Shown: in pieces, positions 25,088-35,117 of the stretch | How the letters are laid out: every line of letters starts with the position of its first letter | Numbering within the stretch: the first letter of the stretch is position 1 | DNA from: Bacteroidales bacterium | GTDB lineage: Bacteria > Bacteroidota > Bacteroidia > Bacteroidales > ML635J-15 | Direction of reading: 5' to 3' | NCBI GenBank assembly: GCA_017617125.1 | Contig: JAFZWY010000008.1 | Coordinates: 184,043-248,042, forward strand | Length of the DNA stretch: 64,000 nucleotides | Notes under the pieces: generated by a model | Told to the model about the DNA's origin: nothing | Seen by the model: only the letters and a program-made list of their open reading frames with translations | Databases searched by the model: none | Made by a program: the position numbers and the translations under genes

Positions 25088-26347
25088 ATGAACATTTTAA
25101 GAAAAGTTTGGTGCAGGACATATCAGGGTGCATTTCATATGGCACAGCCACTCCTGCCGTATAAGGATCCGGTCGTAAAGCAAAGCATAAACGACATACC
25201 CGAGATTCTACTCAAAAATAATATCACTAATGTAATTTTCGTCACCGACCAGGGCTTGGTAAAGGCTGGCTTGGCAAAGCGTATCGAAGATGTACTTTCT
25301 AGCGCCGGGATTAACTTCACCACCTACGCTGACACCGTCCCCAATCCGACAATCGAGAATGTAGAGGCTGTAAGAAAACTGTACTTGGAAAAAGGCGCGC
25401 AAGGTTTCATCTCTCTGGGCGGAGGTTCGGCAATGGACTGCGCAAAGGGGGCTGCTGCTCGAATTGCTCGTCCCAAGAAGCAAATCCCGCAGATGCGCGG
25501 AATTCTGAAAGTACACAAGAAGTTGCCGACAATAATCGCAATCCCTACCACGGCAGGAACCGGCAGCGAAGCAACCGTAACAACCGTAATCACCGACAGC
25601 AAAAAGAATTACAAATATCCAATCAGCGACTTCTGCCTGATTCCGCCATACGCAATACACGATTATACATTGACAACCGGACTACCGCAGAAAATGACAT
25701 CCACCACAGGTATGGACGCGCTCACTCATGCCGTCGAAGCATACATTGGCGGGTCGCTCAACAAGACATCGGCAGCTAATGCAGAAATAGCAACACTGCT
25801 GATACGTAAATATTTGTACCGCGCCTACACCGATGGCAACGATGCTGAAGCTCGTCAGTACATGCTCGAAGCATCGTTCCGCGCAGGACTGGCATTCTCG
25901 ATGAGTTATGTCGGTTATATCCACGCAGTTGCACATTCGTTAGGTGGCAAATATGGAACGCCGCACGGACTTGCCAATTCCGTTCTGATGCCTATAATCC
26001 TTCGCGAATATGGCGAATGTGTATATAAGAAATTGGCACGTTTGGCACGCAAGTCGGGAGTTGTCACTAGTTTCGAAAGCGACGAGAAGACCGCAAAGCT
26101 TTTCATCGACTGGATTCAGGAAATGAACGACAAGATGGGTATTCCACGTACTCTCAGCGACATACGCGAAGAGGATATTCCCGAAATGGCAGCCTATGCC
26201 GATGCCGAAGCAAATCCGACCTATCCGGTGCCAAGACTTATGGACAAGAAAGAATTGGAAAAACTGTATAGGCTTGGAATGGTGGGGAATGCGCAATCGC
26301 ACCCTGAGCCTGTCGAAGGGCAGTCGAAGGGGCGAAAGCGCGCTTAA
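25088..26347 (+). CDS. Iron-containing alcohol dehydrogenase
   Basis: NAD(P)-dependent group III alcohol dehydrogenase, 419 residues, cytoplasmic. Cofactor loop GGGSAMDCAKG (111-121); iron ligands D210, H214, H279 and H293 in DALTHAVEAY and HAVAHSLGGKYGTPHG, with spacing as in FucO. Start at MNILRKVWC (25088), because the extension to 25058 begins with TTG. The last ~20 residues (NAQSHPEPVEGQSKGRKRA) are outside the family and are encoded by an interspersed DNA repeat (26302-26329) that has moved the stop codon. An aldehyde dehydrogenase gene follows, suggesting alcohol-aldehyde-acid conversion. Confidence 0.93.
   Translation: MNILRKVWCRTYQGAFHMAQPLLPYKDPVVKQSINDIPEILLKNNITNVIFVTDQGLVKAGLAKRIEDVLSSAGINFTTYADTVPNPTIENVEAVRKLYLEKGAQGFISLGGGSAMDCAKGAAARIARPKKQIPQMRGILKVHKKLPTIIAIPTTAGTGSEATVTTVITDSKKNYKYPISDFCLIPPYAIHDYTLTTGLPQKMTSTTGMDALTHAVEAYIGGSLNKTSAANAEIATLLIRKYLYRAYTDGNDAEARQYMLEASFRAGLAFSMSYVGYIHAVAHSLGGKYGTPHGLANSVLMPIILREYGECVYKKLARLARKSGVVTSFESDEKTAKLFIDWIQEMNDKMGIPRTLSDIREEDIPEMAAYADAEANPTYPVPRLMDKKELEKLYRLGMVGNAQSHPEPVEGQSKGRKRA
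26302..26329 (+). repeat. CCTGAGCCTGTCGAAGG repeat (copy 2), inside coding sequence
   Basis: Supplies the HPEPVEGQSK tail of the alcohol dehydrogenase. Confidence 0.85.
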
Positions 26348-26385
26348 TGAATGGTTTGGATTATCGTCACCTTCACTTCGGCTAC

Positions 26386-26448
26386 GCTCAGTGGGCGGTT
26401 TGAGACGACTATGCTCAGTGGGCGGGATTAGCGAAGCTCAGTGGGCGG
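26386..26448 (+). repeat. Three near-tandem copies of GCTCAGTGGGCGG
   Basis: Exact 13-mers at 26386-26398, 26413-26425 and 26436-26448 (spacing 27 and 23 bp), between the alcohol and aldehyde dehydrogenase genes. Confidence 0.85.
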
Positions 26449-26467
26449 AAATTTTAGAATTTTAAAC

Positions 26468-26475
26468 TAACTTTG
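26468..26475 (+). promoter_or_regulatory. -7 box of aldehyde dehydrogenase gene
   Basis: TAACTTTG, 18 nt before the ATG; the gene therefore has its own promoter. Confidence 0.6.
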
Positions 26476-26492
26476 CAAACAAAACTTAAACT

Positions 26493-27863
26493 ATGAACAT
26501 AGAACAGATTGTCGGCACACAAAGAAAATTCTTTGCAACAAATAAGACATTCGACATAAAATTCAGGCTTGAGGCTCTCGACAAGCTGAAAGCATCGGTA
26601 AAAAAGCATGAGACAGATCTTCTCGAAGCCATTCACAAGGACCTGGGCAAGTCGGCAACCGAATCGTACATGTGCGAAGTAGGACTATTGCTTGAAAAGA
26701 TAACATACACCAGGAAACACCTGCGTTCGTGGGCGCGTACAAGGCGTAAATGCACACCGCTGACCAATTTCCACGCCAAGAGTATGATCGTGCAGGAGCC
26801 TTACGGCATTGTGTTGATAATGTCGCCATGGAACTATCCAGTACTGCTAACGCTCGAACCGCTTATCGGTGCAATCGCAGCAGGAAACTGCGCCGTCGTA
26901 AAGCCGTCGGCATACTCGCCCGAAACTTCGGCAGTAATGCAAAAACTGATTTCTGAAACATTTGACCCAGAATACATTGCCGTAGTAACTGGCGGACGAG
27001 CCGAAAACGCCGACCTTCTGGAACAGAAGTTCGACTACATATTCTTCACTGGCGGCGTAACCGTCGGAAAACTGGTGATGGAAAAGGCTTCGAAGCATCT
27101 TACACCAGTAACTCTGGAACTCGGAGGAAAGTCGCCTTGCATAATCGACCATACCGCCAATCTGCGCATAGCAGCACGCCGTATAACTTTCGGAAAGTTC
27201 CTCAACTGCGGACAGACCTGCATAGCACCGGACTATGTTCTTGTCGAAAAATCGGTACACGACGAGTTTGTGAAACTTCTAAAAGAAGAAACAATCAAGA
27301 TGTACGGCGAGGATATTTTTGCCAACAAGGACTACGGCAAGATGGTGAACCAGAAGCATTTCGACAGAGTTTCGGGACTTATTGCAAAAGAAAAAGTCGT
27401 ATATGGTGGTCGACTGAAAGCGGAAACCTTGCAGATAGAACCGACCATCCTCGACAATGTTACGCCCGACGATGCCGTGATGCAGGAAGAAATTTTTGGT
27501 CCTGTGTTGCCGATAATCGTAATCGAGAACACCGACGAAGCCGCCAATTTCATAAAGAGCCGACCGAAACCCTTGGCATTGTATCTTTTCACAAGTGACA
27601 GAAAGGTGGAAAAGCAGTTTTTGCGCGAAGTGCCATTTGGTGGAGGCTGCGTAAACGACACAATCATCCATATTGCCACCAACAATCTGCCTTTCGGCGG
27701 TGTTGGCAACAGCGGAATGGGTAGCTACCACGGCAAAAAGACTTTCGAGACATTCAGCCATGCAAAGTCGGTGGTGAAAAAATACACCTGGCTCGACATC
27801 TCGATGCGCTACCAGCCGTACGCAAGCTGGAAGGACAAGCTTATAAGAATGTTTTTGAAGTAA
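26493..27863 (+). CDS. Aldehyde dehydrogenase (class 3-like)
   Basis: NAD(P)-dependent oxidation of aldehydes to acids; 456 residues, the short class-3/fatty-aldehyde type. Catalytic residues: N114 in SPWNYP, E209 in LELGGKSP, C243 in NCGQTCIAPDY; cofactor loop FFTGGVTVGK (~184-193). A short C-terminal hydrophobic tail is absent, so it is likely soluble. It lies downstream of the iron-type alcohol dehydrogenase and is probably functionally paired with it. Confidence 0.94.
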   Translation: MNIEQIVGTQRKFFATNKTFDIKFRLEALDKLKASVKKHETDLLEAIHKDLGKSATESYMCEVGLLLEKITYTRKHLRSWARTRRKCTPLTNFHAKSMIVQEPYGIVLIMSPWNYPVLLTLEPLIGAIAAGNCAVVKPSAYSPETSAVMQKLISETFDPEYIAVVTGGRAENADLLEQKFDYIFFTGGVTVGKLVMEKASKHLTPVTLELGGKSPCIIDHTANLRIAARRITFGKFLNCGQTCIAPDYVLVEKSVHDEFVKLLKEETIKMYGEDIFANKDYGKMVNQKHFDRVSGLIAKEKVVYGGRLKAETLQIEPTILDNVTPDDAVMQEEIFGPVLPIIVIENTDEAANFIKSRPKPLALYLFTSDRKVEKQFLREVPFGGGCVNDTIIHIATNNLPFGGVGNSGMGSYHGKKTFETFSHAKSVVKKYTWLDISMRYQPYASWKDKLIRMFLK

Positions 27864-27870
27864 ATATTCG

Positions 27871-28497
27871 CTACTTCACCGTAGCAGCAATCCTGAAGCC
27901 TACCCATGGCTCCGGCATACTGATTTCCTTGCCTGCCCAGTTGTTACCAAGTGCTGTGCCGTCCGATGTCATTTCGGAAACATTGCCGACAGTGTTGGCT
28001 GAAATTCCTTTGGGTCCTATAAAGTCAGCTTGTGGCTCTAATACGGTACAAGTAGAAGCAAAAGTCTTCCATTCTGCTTCGGTTGGAAGACGGAATTCGA
28101 TCTTCTCGAACTTGTGCTTCTTTCCGTCGTTGTATTTGGAGGTCAACCATTTGCAAAATTCTTCAGCCGACTTCTTGTCGATGTTTACCACAGGATGATT
28201 AAAGTATGCCGGATGTGCGTGATACAAAGTTACAAATGGTTCATAGTAACAGTATTTTGTGTGCCATTTTGCCGTGTCGGGATAACATTTTGCATACAAA
28301 TCGGTTTTTCCACTTTTATTAAGGTCGGAAAGGAACATTCCGTATAGTTTGTTGCTTATTTCGTATTTCGAAACATATACCGATTCCGATATTTTCACCA
28401 ACGATTTTTCAATGTCCTTCATTTTGACATTCTGTACCTTCTGTGCCGAAACTGCAATGGCAGACATGGCGAACAACAAAATAAATACGCGTCTCAT
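27871..28497 (-). CDS. Small secreted FGE/SUMF1-domain protein
   Basis: 208 residues with a signal peptide (MRRVFILLFAMSAIAVSA). A compact sulfatase-modifying-factor fold: YVSKYEISNKLYGMFL (~42-57), HPVVNIDKKSAEEFCKWL (~100-117), FRLPTEAEWKTFA (~136-148), GNVSEMTSDG and a terminal WVGFRIAA. It lacks the second active-site cysteine region of true formylglycine-generating enzymes and is shorter than GldJ/GldK-type proteins, so catalysis is doubtful. Converges with the aldehyde dehydrogenase gene, 8 bp away. Confidence 0.85.
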   Translation of the reverse strand: MRRVFILLFAMSAIAVSAQKVQNVKMKDIEKSLVKISESVYVSKYEISNKLYGMFLSDLNKSGKTDLYAKCYPDTAKWHTKYCYYEPFVTLYHAHPAYFNHPVVNIDKKSAEEFCKWLTSKYNDGKKHKFEKIEFRLPTEAEWKTFASTCTVLEPQADFIGPKGISANTVGNVSEMTSDGTALGNNWAGKEISMPEPWVGFRIAATVK

Positions 28498-28670
28498 ATT
28501 TCTATAAATTATAAGGTTTCGATATAGTAACGGAAAAGATTTAGGAATATTGTAAAGTAATGTTAAATTTTTTGCAGTTTTATTATGTTTTCAGTAGGAG
28601 CGCTGATTCTCTTGCCGGCATGGCGAACAGAAAAATTCCAATCAAAACGCATTGTTCTTGACAAAAAAAT

Positions 28671-28678
28671 TATTTTTG
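28671..28678 (+). promoter_or_regulatory. -7 box of DUF1295 gene
   Basis: TATTTTTG, 18 nt before the ATG at 28696; it lies inside the longer open frame and so decides the start. Confidence 0.65.
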
Positions 28679-28695
28679 CGCCTCATTTTGTTAAT

Positions 28696-29547
28696 ATGAA
28701 ACGTAATTATTCAAAATCATGCAGCGTTGCTCTTATCGCTGCCATCTATATTCTCGCCACAGTTGCCGGAGTAATCCTGTTTATAAAGCTTAACAGCGTG
28801 CTTAATTCACCGATATGGGCACTTTTCTGTGCCGATGTACTGGCAACGATAGTGGTATGGCTTTTCGGTCTGTTGTACGAAAACGTCTCGGTTTACGACC
28901 CGTACTGGAGTGTTTTTCCGCCTATAGCATTTCTGCTTTGGGGATTTTTTACGCACACATGGTCGATACCAGTCATTTTGCTACTTGTTGCTTCGTGGTA
29001 CTGGGGATTCCGACTCACACGCAACTGGGCCATTACCTTCCACGGCATAGCGCACGAAGACTGGCGATACACGCAATATCGCAATCTGCATCCCGTTGTT
29101 TTCCATCTTATCAACTTCTTTGGATTGAACATGGTGCCGACGTTGGTTGTTTTTGCCGCCATGCTTCCCGGACTTATGCTTTACGAAGCTACCGAAACCG
29201 TCAATGTACTTACATGGCTTGGTTTTGTCGTTTGCCTCTCATCGGCTACCATTCAGCTTATAGCCGACAAGCAGATTCACGATTTCCGTGCCGCTCACCC
29301 TGGTCAATACTGCAATGTGGGACTATGGAAACATGGTCGTCACCCCAACTATTTTGGAGAAATACAATTATGGTGGGGTATTTGGATTATGTACGCCTCG
29401 CTAAATGGCTTCAACTGGTTTATATGTTGTCCGATAGCAATGACTGCTTTGTTCTTGGGAATCAGTGTTCCGTTGATGGAAAAACGCCAGCTGAAAAACA
29501 AACCTGGTTATGCCGAGTATAGGAAGAAAACGAGAATACTTATATAG
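28696..29547 (+). CDS. DUF1295 (steroid 5-alpha-reductase-like) membrane protein
   Basis: 283 residues, about six to seven membrane segments. Family signature near the C-terminus: GLWKHGRHPNYFGEIQLWWG (~207-226) and PLMEKRQLKNKPGYAEYRKKT, the NADPH/substrate region shared by DUF1295 and steroid/isoprenylcysteine methyl-transferase-type enzymes. The substrate is unknown, likely a lipid. The open frame extends 37 codons upstream, but a promoter box inside that stretch and the MKRNYSK start argue for 28696. Confidence 0.88.
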   Translation: MKRNYSKSCSVALIAAIYILATVAGVILFIKLNSVLNSPIWALFCADVLATIVVWLFGLLYENVSVYDPYWSVFPPIAFLLWGFFTHTWSIPVILLLVASWYWGFRLTRNWAITFHGIAHEDWRYTQYRNLHPVVFHLINFFGLNMVPTLVVFAAMLPGLMLYEATETVNVLTWLGFVVCLSSATIQLIADKQIHDFRAAHPGQYCNVGLWKHGRHPNYFGEIQLWWGIWIMYASLNGFNWFICCPIAMTALFLGISVPLMEKRQLKNKPGYAEYRKKTRILI

Positions 29548-29732
29548 TTCTTGACTTGTTGTAAATTGTTCTGACGTTTTTCCAGAGAAGAACGCAGCTT
29601 TTTCCCTATACAAACCTGACCTATGTGGCTTAGATCTGTTGGTGTTAGCTTCGTTTTCATTTTTTGAAAATATGCAGGTTTTTAAATTTTATCAACCTCA
29701 AAAAAAAATCAACGTAATTCACATAAAAGTGG

Positions 29733-29740
29733 TAACTTTG
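29733..29740 (+). promoter_or_regulatory. -7 box of secA
   Basis: TAACTTTG, 25 nt before the secA ATG. Confidence 0.6.
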
Positions 29741-29764
29741 CACCTTAAATTTAAAGAATAAAAT

Positions 29765-32700
29765 ATGGGTATAATTAGTTTTTTGTCTAAGATGTTCGGT
29801 ACCAAGTCGGAACGCGACTTGAAGGCACTGACACCAATACTTAACGAAATACTTGCTCTCGAGGACGAATTTCTCGCATTGTCGAACGACGAGCTGAGAA
29901 GCCGTACTCAGGAACTTCGCAAAGGTATTCACGAGCACATCAAGGACGAGGAAAATAAGATTGCCGAACTGAAGGAAAAGGCACAAAACCTCGACATTTG
30001 GGAACGCGAGGAGGTGTTCAACGAGGTTGACAAGATAGAAGAAAAAATCGACAAGAAAATCGAGGAGCATCTGCTCACAATTCTGCCGCAGGCGTTTGCA
30101 ATACTGAAGGAAACCGCGCGCAGATTCAAGGACAATGCCGAAGTGGTGGTAACTGCTTCTGATTTTGACCGCGAGCTTGCAGCTTCAAACGATTTCGTGA
30201 CCATCGACCGCGATATGGCTATCTGGAAAAATTCGTGGGTTGCCGGCGGTAACACAGTAACATGGGATATGGTTCACTACAACGTTCAGCTTATCGGTGG
30301 TATTGTTTTGCATCAAGGAAAAATCGCTGAAATGGCAACCGGTGAAGGTAAAACCCTCGTGGCTACTTTGCCAGTATTCCTAAACGCATTGACGGGTAGG
30401 GGCGTACACGTTGTAACCGTGAACGACTACCTTGCAAAACGTGACTCCGAATGGATGGGACCGCTGTATATGTTCCACGGTTTGTCGGTAGATTGCATCG
30501 ACAAGCACGAACCAAACAGCGAGGCTCGTCGCAAGGCTTACGCATCAGATATTACTTTCGGTACTAACAACGAGTTCGGTTTCGACTATTTGCGCGACAA
30601 CATGGCACTTTCGCCTGCCGATCTTGTTCAGCGCAAGCACAACTATGCAATTGTCGATGAGGTCGACTCGGTACTTATCGATGATGCACGTACGCCTTTG
30701 ATTATTTCAGGTCCTACACCAAAGGGCGACGACCAGTTGTTCGACGACTTGAAACCTCAGGTTCAGCAACTTGTTGCAGCTCAGAAGGATTTGTTCAACA
30801 AGATCTTCAACGACGCAAAGAAACTTATATCAGAATCCAACCTGAAGGATGGTGGTTTCAAGTTGTTGCAGGCTTACAAGGCATTGCCTAAGAACAAGGC
30901 TCTCATTAAGTTCCTTTCGGAACAGGGTATGAAGGCATTGTTGCAGAAGACCGAAAACTTCTACATGCAGGACAACAACAAGATGATGCATCTTGCAACC
31001 GATGATTTGTATTTCGTTATCGAAGAAAAGCTTAACTCGGTTGACCTTACCGATAAAGGTTTCGACCTGCTTGCAAATTCGACATCGGATCCTAATTTCT
31101 TCGTGATGCCGGACATTGGTGTTGCTCTTGCCGAACTTGAGAAGGAAAATCTTCCTACTCCGGAGAAATTGCAGAAAAAGGATGAAATTATCCGCGATTA
31201 TTCAATAAAGTCGGAACGTATCCATACTATAAACCAGTTGCTTAAGGCATACACCATGTTCGAAAAGGATGTGGACTATGTTATTATCGACAACAAGGTA
31301 AAGATTGTTGACGAGCAGACAGGCCGTATTATGGAAGGCCGCCGCTGGTCGGATGGTTTGCACCAGGCTGTTGAATCGAAGGAAAATGTAAAGGTCGAGG
31401 CTGCAACCCAGACCTACGCAACAATTACCTTGCAGAACTATTTCAGAATGTACCACAAACTTTCGGGTATGACCGGTACTGCAGAAACCGAGGCTGGTGA
31501 ATTCTGGGACATCTACAAACTTGATGTCGTGACAATTCCAACCAACAAGCCTGTTGTCCGCAACGACTATGAAGACCTTATTTATAAGACTACAAAGGAA
31601 AAATATGCAGCCGTTATCGACGAAATCGAGCGTTTGGTTTCGATCGGACGTCCTGTGCTTGTTGGTACTACTTCGGTCGAAGTTTCCGAATTGCTTAGCA
31701 AGATTCTTACACGTAAGGGAATTAAGCATAATGTATTGAACGCTAAGTTGCACAAGCGTGAGGCCGACATTGTTGCCGAGGCTGGTCAGTCGAGTACAGT
31801 TACCATTGCAACCAACATGGCAGGTCGTGGTACCGATATCAAGTTGTCGCCCGAAGTGCGTGCGGCTGGCGGTTTGGCAATCATTGGTACCGAGCGTCAC
31901 GAGTCGCGTCGTGTCGACCGCCAGTTGCGTGGTCGTGCTGGTCGTCAGGGAGACCCGGGTTCGTCTCAGTTCTTCGTTTCTCTCGAGGACAACCTTATGC
32001 GTCTGTTCGGTTCCGACAGAATTGCAGCTATCATGGACAGGATGGGACATCAGGAAGGAGAAGCAATCCAGCACTCCATGATTTCGAAATCTATAGAGCG
32101 CGCACAGAAGAAGGTTGAGGAAAATAACTTTGGTATTCGTAAGCATTTGCTCGAGTACGATGATGTTATGAACGCTCAGCGTACTGTAATATACAAAAAG
32201 CGTCGCAATGCTCTCGACGGAGAACGTCTTGGTGCCGACATTGCAAATATGATGAACGATGTGTGCGTTTCTGTGGTTGACGAATGCTATGGAAGCTACA
32301 CATACGACGAGTTCAAGTTTGAGGTTTTCAAGACTTTGGCAATTGACATCGACCTCGAGGAGTCGAAGTACGATGAAATGTCGCGTAACGAACTGGTTGA
32401 CTATCTGTACGAAACTCTGCGCGAAACTCACAAGCGCAAGGCTCAGCAGATTGCAGAACAGGCATATCCGACTATCAAGTATGTATTCGAGAACAAGGGC
32501 AATATGTACAAGAACATTATTGTTCCGATTACCGATGGTGTAAAGACGTACAATGTGGTTGTGAACTTGGAGAAGGCATACCAGACCAAGGGCGAGGAGA
32601 TCGTTCATGCTTACGACAAGACAGCAGTTCTCCGCAATATCGATGAGTCGTGGAAGGAGCATCTGCGCGAGATGGACGATTTGCGTCAGTCGGTTCGTGC

Positions 32701-33070
32701 TGCTTCGTACGAGCAGAAAGACCCGTTGCTGATTTACAAGCTTGAATCTTACAACATCTTCAAGGAAATGCTCGACAAGACCAATCGTTCTATCATTTCG
32801 ATATTGATGAAGGCGTACATCCCGATGTCGAATCCGGACGAGGTTAAGGAAGCACATCAGCCGCGCCAGAGGCTGGATACTAGCCGTATGCGTACTGGTC
32901 GTGAGGAAATCGGTGGCAACCATCCGCAGTACAACGACCCGAGCGCAGGTAAGCCCAAGAACGAGCCTGTTCGCGTGGAGAAGAAGGTCGGCAGAAATGA
33001 CCCGTGTCCGTGCGGCAGTGGCAAGAAGTTCAAGAATTGCCACGGTGCAATGATGGGAGAGAATGAATAA
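29765..33070 (+). CDS. secA: Protein translocase ATPase SecA
   Basis: Motor of the Sec translocon, driving preproteins through SecYEG. 1,101 residues, longer than E. coli SecA (901) but usual for this phylum, where extra sequence follows the N-terminal helix and lies within the preprotein-binding region. Walker A MATGEGKT (~188-195), DEVDS (~297), the preprotein crosslinking/HWD region through the middle, second helicase motifs [12 protein letters not shown] and [18 protein letters not shown], and a C-terminal SEC-C zinc motif [14 protein letters not shown] (~1081-1094). Single-gene unit with a palindrome after the stop. Confidence 0.97.
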   Translation: MGIISFLSKMFGTKSERDLKALTPILNEILALEDEFLALSNDELRSRTQELRKGIHEHIKDEENKIAELKEKAQNLDIWEREEVFNEVDKIEEKIDKKIEEHLLTILPQAFAILKETARRFKDNAEVVVTASDFDRELAASNDFVTIDRDMAIWKNSWVAGGNTVTWDMVHYNVQLIGGIVLHQGKIAEMATGEGKTLVATLPVFLNALTGRGVHVVTVNDYLAKRDSEWMGPLYMFHGLSVDCIDKHEPNSEARRKAYASDITFGTNNEFGFDYLRDNMALSPADLVQRKHNYAIVDEVDSVLIDDARTPLIISGPTPKGDDQLFDDLKPQVQQLVAAQKDLFNKIFNDAKKLISESNLKDGGFKLLQAYKALPKNKALIKFLSEQGMKALLQKTENFYMQDNNKMMHLATDDLYFVIEEKLNSVDLTDKGFDLLANSTSDPNFFVMPDIGVALAELEKENLPTPEKLQKKDEIIRDYSIKSERIHTINQLLKAYTMFEKDVDYVIIDNKVKIVDEQTGRIMEGRRWSDGLHQAVESKENVKVEAATQTYATITLQNYFRMYHKLSGMTGTAETEAGEFWDIYKLDVVTIPTNKPVVRNDYEDLIYKTTKEKYAAVIDEIERLVSIGRPVLVGTTSVEVSELLSKILTRKGIKHNVLNAKLHKREADIVAEAGQSSTVTIATNMAGRGTDIKLSPEVRAAGGLAIIGTERHESRRVDRQLRGRAGRQGDPGSSQFFVSLEDNLMRLFGSDRIAAIMDRMGHQEGEAIQHSMISKSIERAQKKVEENNFGIRKHLLEYDDVMNAQRTVIYKKRRNALDGERLGADIANMMNDVCVSVVDECYGSYTYDEFKFEVFKTLAIDIDLEESKYDEMSRNELVDYLYETLRETHKRKAQQIAEQAYPTIKYVFENKGNMYKNIIVPITDGVKTYNVVVNLEKAYQTKGEEIVHAYDKTAVLRNIDESWKEHLREMDDLRQSVRAASYEQKDPLLIYKLESYNIFKEMLDKTNRSIISILMKAYIPMSNPDEVKEAHQPRQRLDTSRMRTGREEIGGNHPQYNDPSAGKPKNEPVRVEKKVGRNDPCPCGSGKKFKNCHGAMMGENE

Positions 33071-33094
33071 TGGACAATTAACAATGGACAATTT

Positions 33095-33122
33095 GTAGAG
33101 ACGTTGCGCGCAACGTCTCTAC
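33095..33122. repeat. 28-bp perfect palindrome after secA
   Basis: GTAGAGACGTTGCG followed at once by its reverse complement; then ATGTTTTTT. Works as a possible secA terminator. It is flanked by GACAATTAACAATGGACAAT-type low-complexity sequence. Confidence 0.85.
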
Positions 33123-33206
33123 ATGTTTTTTACCACCTCAACAACCTAAACCTACAAACCTAGAAATTAGAAACTTAAAATATGTTGTAAATCATCTTTA
33201 AAAAGT

Positions 33207-33235
33207 TTTGCGGATTGAAATAATTACTAATTTTG
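33207..33235 (+). promoter_or_regulatory. Promoter of serC
   Basis: TTTG (33207-33210), 17 bp, TAATTTTG (33228-33235); leader of ~65 nt. Confidence 0.6.
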
Positions 33236-33304
33236 CACAAGTCTAAAATGGACGATAGAGAATTTTAAGTAGTTAATTATAAACAATTTAATAAAAATTT
33301 TGAA

Positions 33305-34420
33305 ATGAAGGCATATAATTTTAACGCAGGTCCATGCGTACTGCCAAAAGAAGCGATTGAATCTACTATCAACGCTATCCGTGATTTTGATAACACCGGT
33401 ATCGGTCTTATGGAAATTTCTCACCGTACACCAGGTTGGGAACGTACAATGGAAGAAACTCGCCAGCTTTGGAGAGACATCCTCAACATTCCTGCCGAAT
33501 ACGAAATATTGTTCCTCGGTGGTGGTGCTAGCACCCAGTTTATGACCGTTCCGGCTAACTTGCTCAACAAGAAGGCTGCTTACTTGCAGACTGGTGTTTG
33601 GGCTAAGAAGGCTGCCAAGGAAGCTAAACTTTTCGGTAATGTCGAAATCGTTGCTTCGTCGGAAGACAAGACTTACAGCTACATTCCTAAGGGATGGAAC
33701 GTTCCTGCTGATGCAGACTACTTCCACATCACAACCAACAACACCATTTACGGTACCGAAATCCGCAAGGACTTCGACGCTAGCGAAATCAACAACGTAA
33801 TGCTTGTTGCTGATATGAGCTCCGATATCATGAGCCGTCCAGTTGACGTTAAGAAGTACGGACTTATCTACGGTGGTGCACAGAAGAACGTTGGTCCTGC
33901 TGGTGTTACTTTCGTAATCGTTCGCAAGGACATCCTCGGCAAGATCGCTGACCGTCAGTACATGAACCCATTGCCAACAATGGTTGACTACCGCACTCAC
34001 GCTGCAGAAGAGGCTAAGAACATCTCTATGTTCAACACTCCTCCAGTACTTCCGATTTTCGTAATGCACGAAACTTTGAAGTGGTTGAAGAACACTATCG
34101 GTGGTGTTGCTGAAATGAACAAGATTAACCTCAAGAAGTCGAACCTCCTTTACGAAGAAATCGACCGCAACAGCATGTTCCGTGGAACAGTTGAATGCAA
34201 GGAAGACCGTTCAATCATGAACCACTGCTGGGTAATGGCAGAAGGTCGCGAAGACAAGGAAGCTGAATTCATGGCTTTCGCAAAGGAACGCGGTATGGTC
34301 GGTATCAAGGGTCACCGTTCAGTTGGTGGTTTCCGCGCTTCTCTCTACAATGCTTGCACAATCGAAGCAGTAGAAGCTTTGGTATCTTGCATGCAGGATT
34401 TCGAAAAGAAGTACAAATAG
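33305..34420 (+). CDS. serC: Phosphoserine aminotransferase
   Basis: PLP enzyme converting 3-phosphohydroxypyruvate and glutamate to phosphoserine, also used in pyridoxine synthesis. 371 residues. N-terminus [22 protein letters not shown] (~37-46), [11 protein letters not shown] (~70-80), PLP lysine K194 in [12 protein letters not shown]-terminal [15 protein letters not shown]. The codon choice looks optimised for high expression (frequent AAC, GGT, GAA). In many relatives serA follows serC; here a bidirectional terminator and a DUF454 gene follow instead. Confidence 0.96.
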   Translation: MKAYNFNAGPCVLPKEAIESTINAIRDFDNTGIGLMEISHRTPGWERTMEETRQLWRDILNIPAEYEILFLGGGASTQFMTVPANLLNKKAAYLQTGVWAKKAAKEAKLFGNVEIVASSEDKTYSYIPKGWNVPADADYFHITTNNTIYGTEIRKDFDASEINNVMLVADMSSDIMSRPVDVKKYGLIYGGAQKNVGPAGVTFVIVRKDILGKIADRQYMNPLPTMVDYRTHAAEEAKNISMFNTPPVLPIFVMHETLKWLKNTIGGVAEMNKINLKKSNLLYEEIDRNSMFRGTVECKEDRSIMNHCWVMAEGREDKEAEFMAFAKERGMVGIKGHRSVGGFRASLYNACTIEAVEALVSCMQDFEKKYK

Positions 34421-34440
34421 TATTGGCTATTTCGATTATA

Positions 34441-34463
34441 AAGGCTGCCCGACGGGTGGCCTT
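34441..34463. terminator. Bidirectional terminator between serC and DUF454 gene
   Basis: Arms AAGGC and GCCTT with an inner CCC/GGG pair (CCCGACGGG), followed by T-run on the + strand. Confidence 0.75.
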
Positions 34464-34471
34464 TTTTTTGT

Positions 34472-34864
34472 TTATGGTTGCTCGTCATCGGGGACGTCCA
34501 GTTTGGCGTTTGGTACTGCGAATATTACCACAAGGTCACCAACCGCACCTGCAATCGGGACAATTATGCGTGCAACAGAGCCTGCAGGAATAAACACAAA
34601 GGTTGCGAGCAATACCATGGTCGTCATAATGCCTACGGCGCCTGCCTTTTGTGCTACAGTCATTCCTCCGCGCTTGTGGTAGTTGCGTATGTACTTTCCT
34701 AACCGCGATGCTAGTAGCCATTGCTGAAGACGTGGCGAACTGCGGTAGAATAACCACGATGCAAGTAATAGAAATGGGGTAGTTGGCAATCCTGGCAATA
34801 CAACTCCAAGAGCTCCAAGTCCAACAGCTATCAGACCGAATATTATGTATAAATACCGTTTCAC
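34472..34864 (-). CDS. DUF454/YbaN-family inner-membrane protein
   Basis: 130 residues. N-terminal family signature LGALGVVLPGLPTTPFLLLASW (16-37) spans the first membrane hairpin, then YRSSPRLQQWLLASRLGKYI in the loop, and two more membrane segments (~75-93, ~97-116). YbaN-type proteins have no firmly established function. Converges with serC across a shared terminator. Confidence 0.9.
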   Translation of the reverse strand: MKRYLYIIFGLIAVGLGALGVVLPGLPTTPFLLLASWLFYRSSPRLQQWLLASRLGKYIRNYHKRGGMTVAQKAGAVGIMTTMVLLATFVFIPAGSVARIIVPIAGAVGDLVVIFAVPNAKLDVPDDEQP

Positions 34865-34937
34865 GTTCTAAAAATCTTTGCAAAGGTACTGATTTTAGAA
34901 TTTATTGGTTGCAAAAAATAAATTTTAGAAAAAAACC

Positions 34938-34966
34938 TTTGGTTTGAAATAATTGTCTTATCTTTG
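34938..34966 (+). promoter_or_regulatory. Promoter of tRNA-Glu
   Basis: TTTG (34938-34941), 17 bp, TATCTTTG (34959-34966), 13 nt before the tRNA. Confidence 0.6.
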
Positions 34967-34979
34967 CAACCTCAAAACT

Positions 34980-35051
34980 GACGGATTCGTCTAACGGTTA
35001 GGACGGCAGCCTCTCACGCTGCAAATAAGAGTTCGATTCTCTTATCCGTTG
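34980..35051 (+). tRNA. tRNA-Glu (anticodon CTC)
   Basis: Cloverleaf: acceptor GACGGAT/ATCCGTT (with a G-T end pair), D arm GTCTAACGGTTAGGAC, anticodon stem GCAGC/GCTGC with loop CTCTCAC, T arm AAGAG-TTCGATT-CTCTT. The GTCTAACGGTTAGGAC D arm is typical of glutamate tRNAs. No encoded CCA. Confidence 0.93.
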
Positions 35052-35061
35052 CTCTCCAAAG

Positions 35062-35090
35062 TCCATTTTGCAAAACAAAATGGATTTTTT
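35062..35090 (+). terminator. tRNA-Glu terminator overlapping next promoter
   Basis: Arms TCCATTTTG (35062-35070) and CAAAATGGA (35076-35084), then TTTTTT. The first arm ends in the TTTG that serves as -33 box of the following gene. Confidence 0.8.
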
Positions 35091-35097
35091 ATTTTTG
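35067..35097 (+). promoter_or_regulatory. Promoter of flavodoxin-like reductase gene
   Basis: TTTG (35067-35070), 19 bp, TATTTTTG (35090-35097): consensus spacing. Confidence 0.75.
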
Positions 35098-35117
35098 TCC
35101 CATTAATAATGACGATT

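Noticed and set aside
31202..33091. 629-codon open frame opposite secA
   Set aside because: Shadow of the strongly conserved secA frame; low-complexity, cysteine/histidine-rich product with no family.
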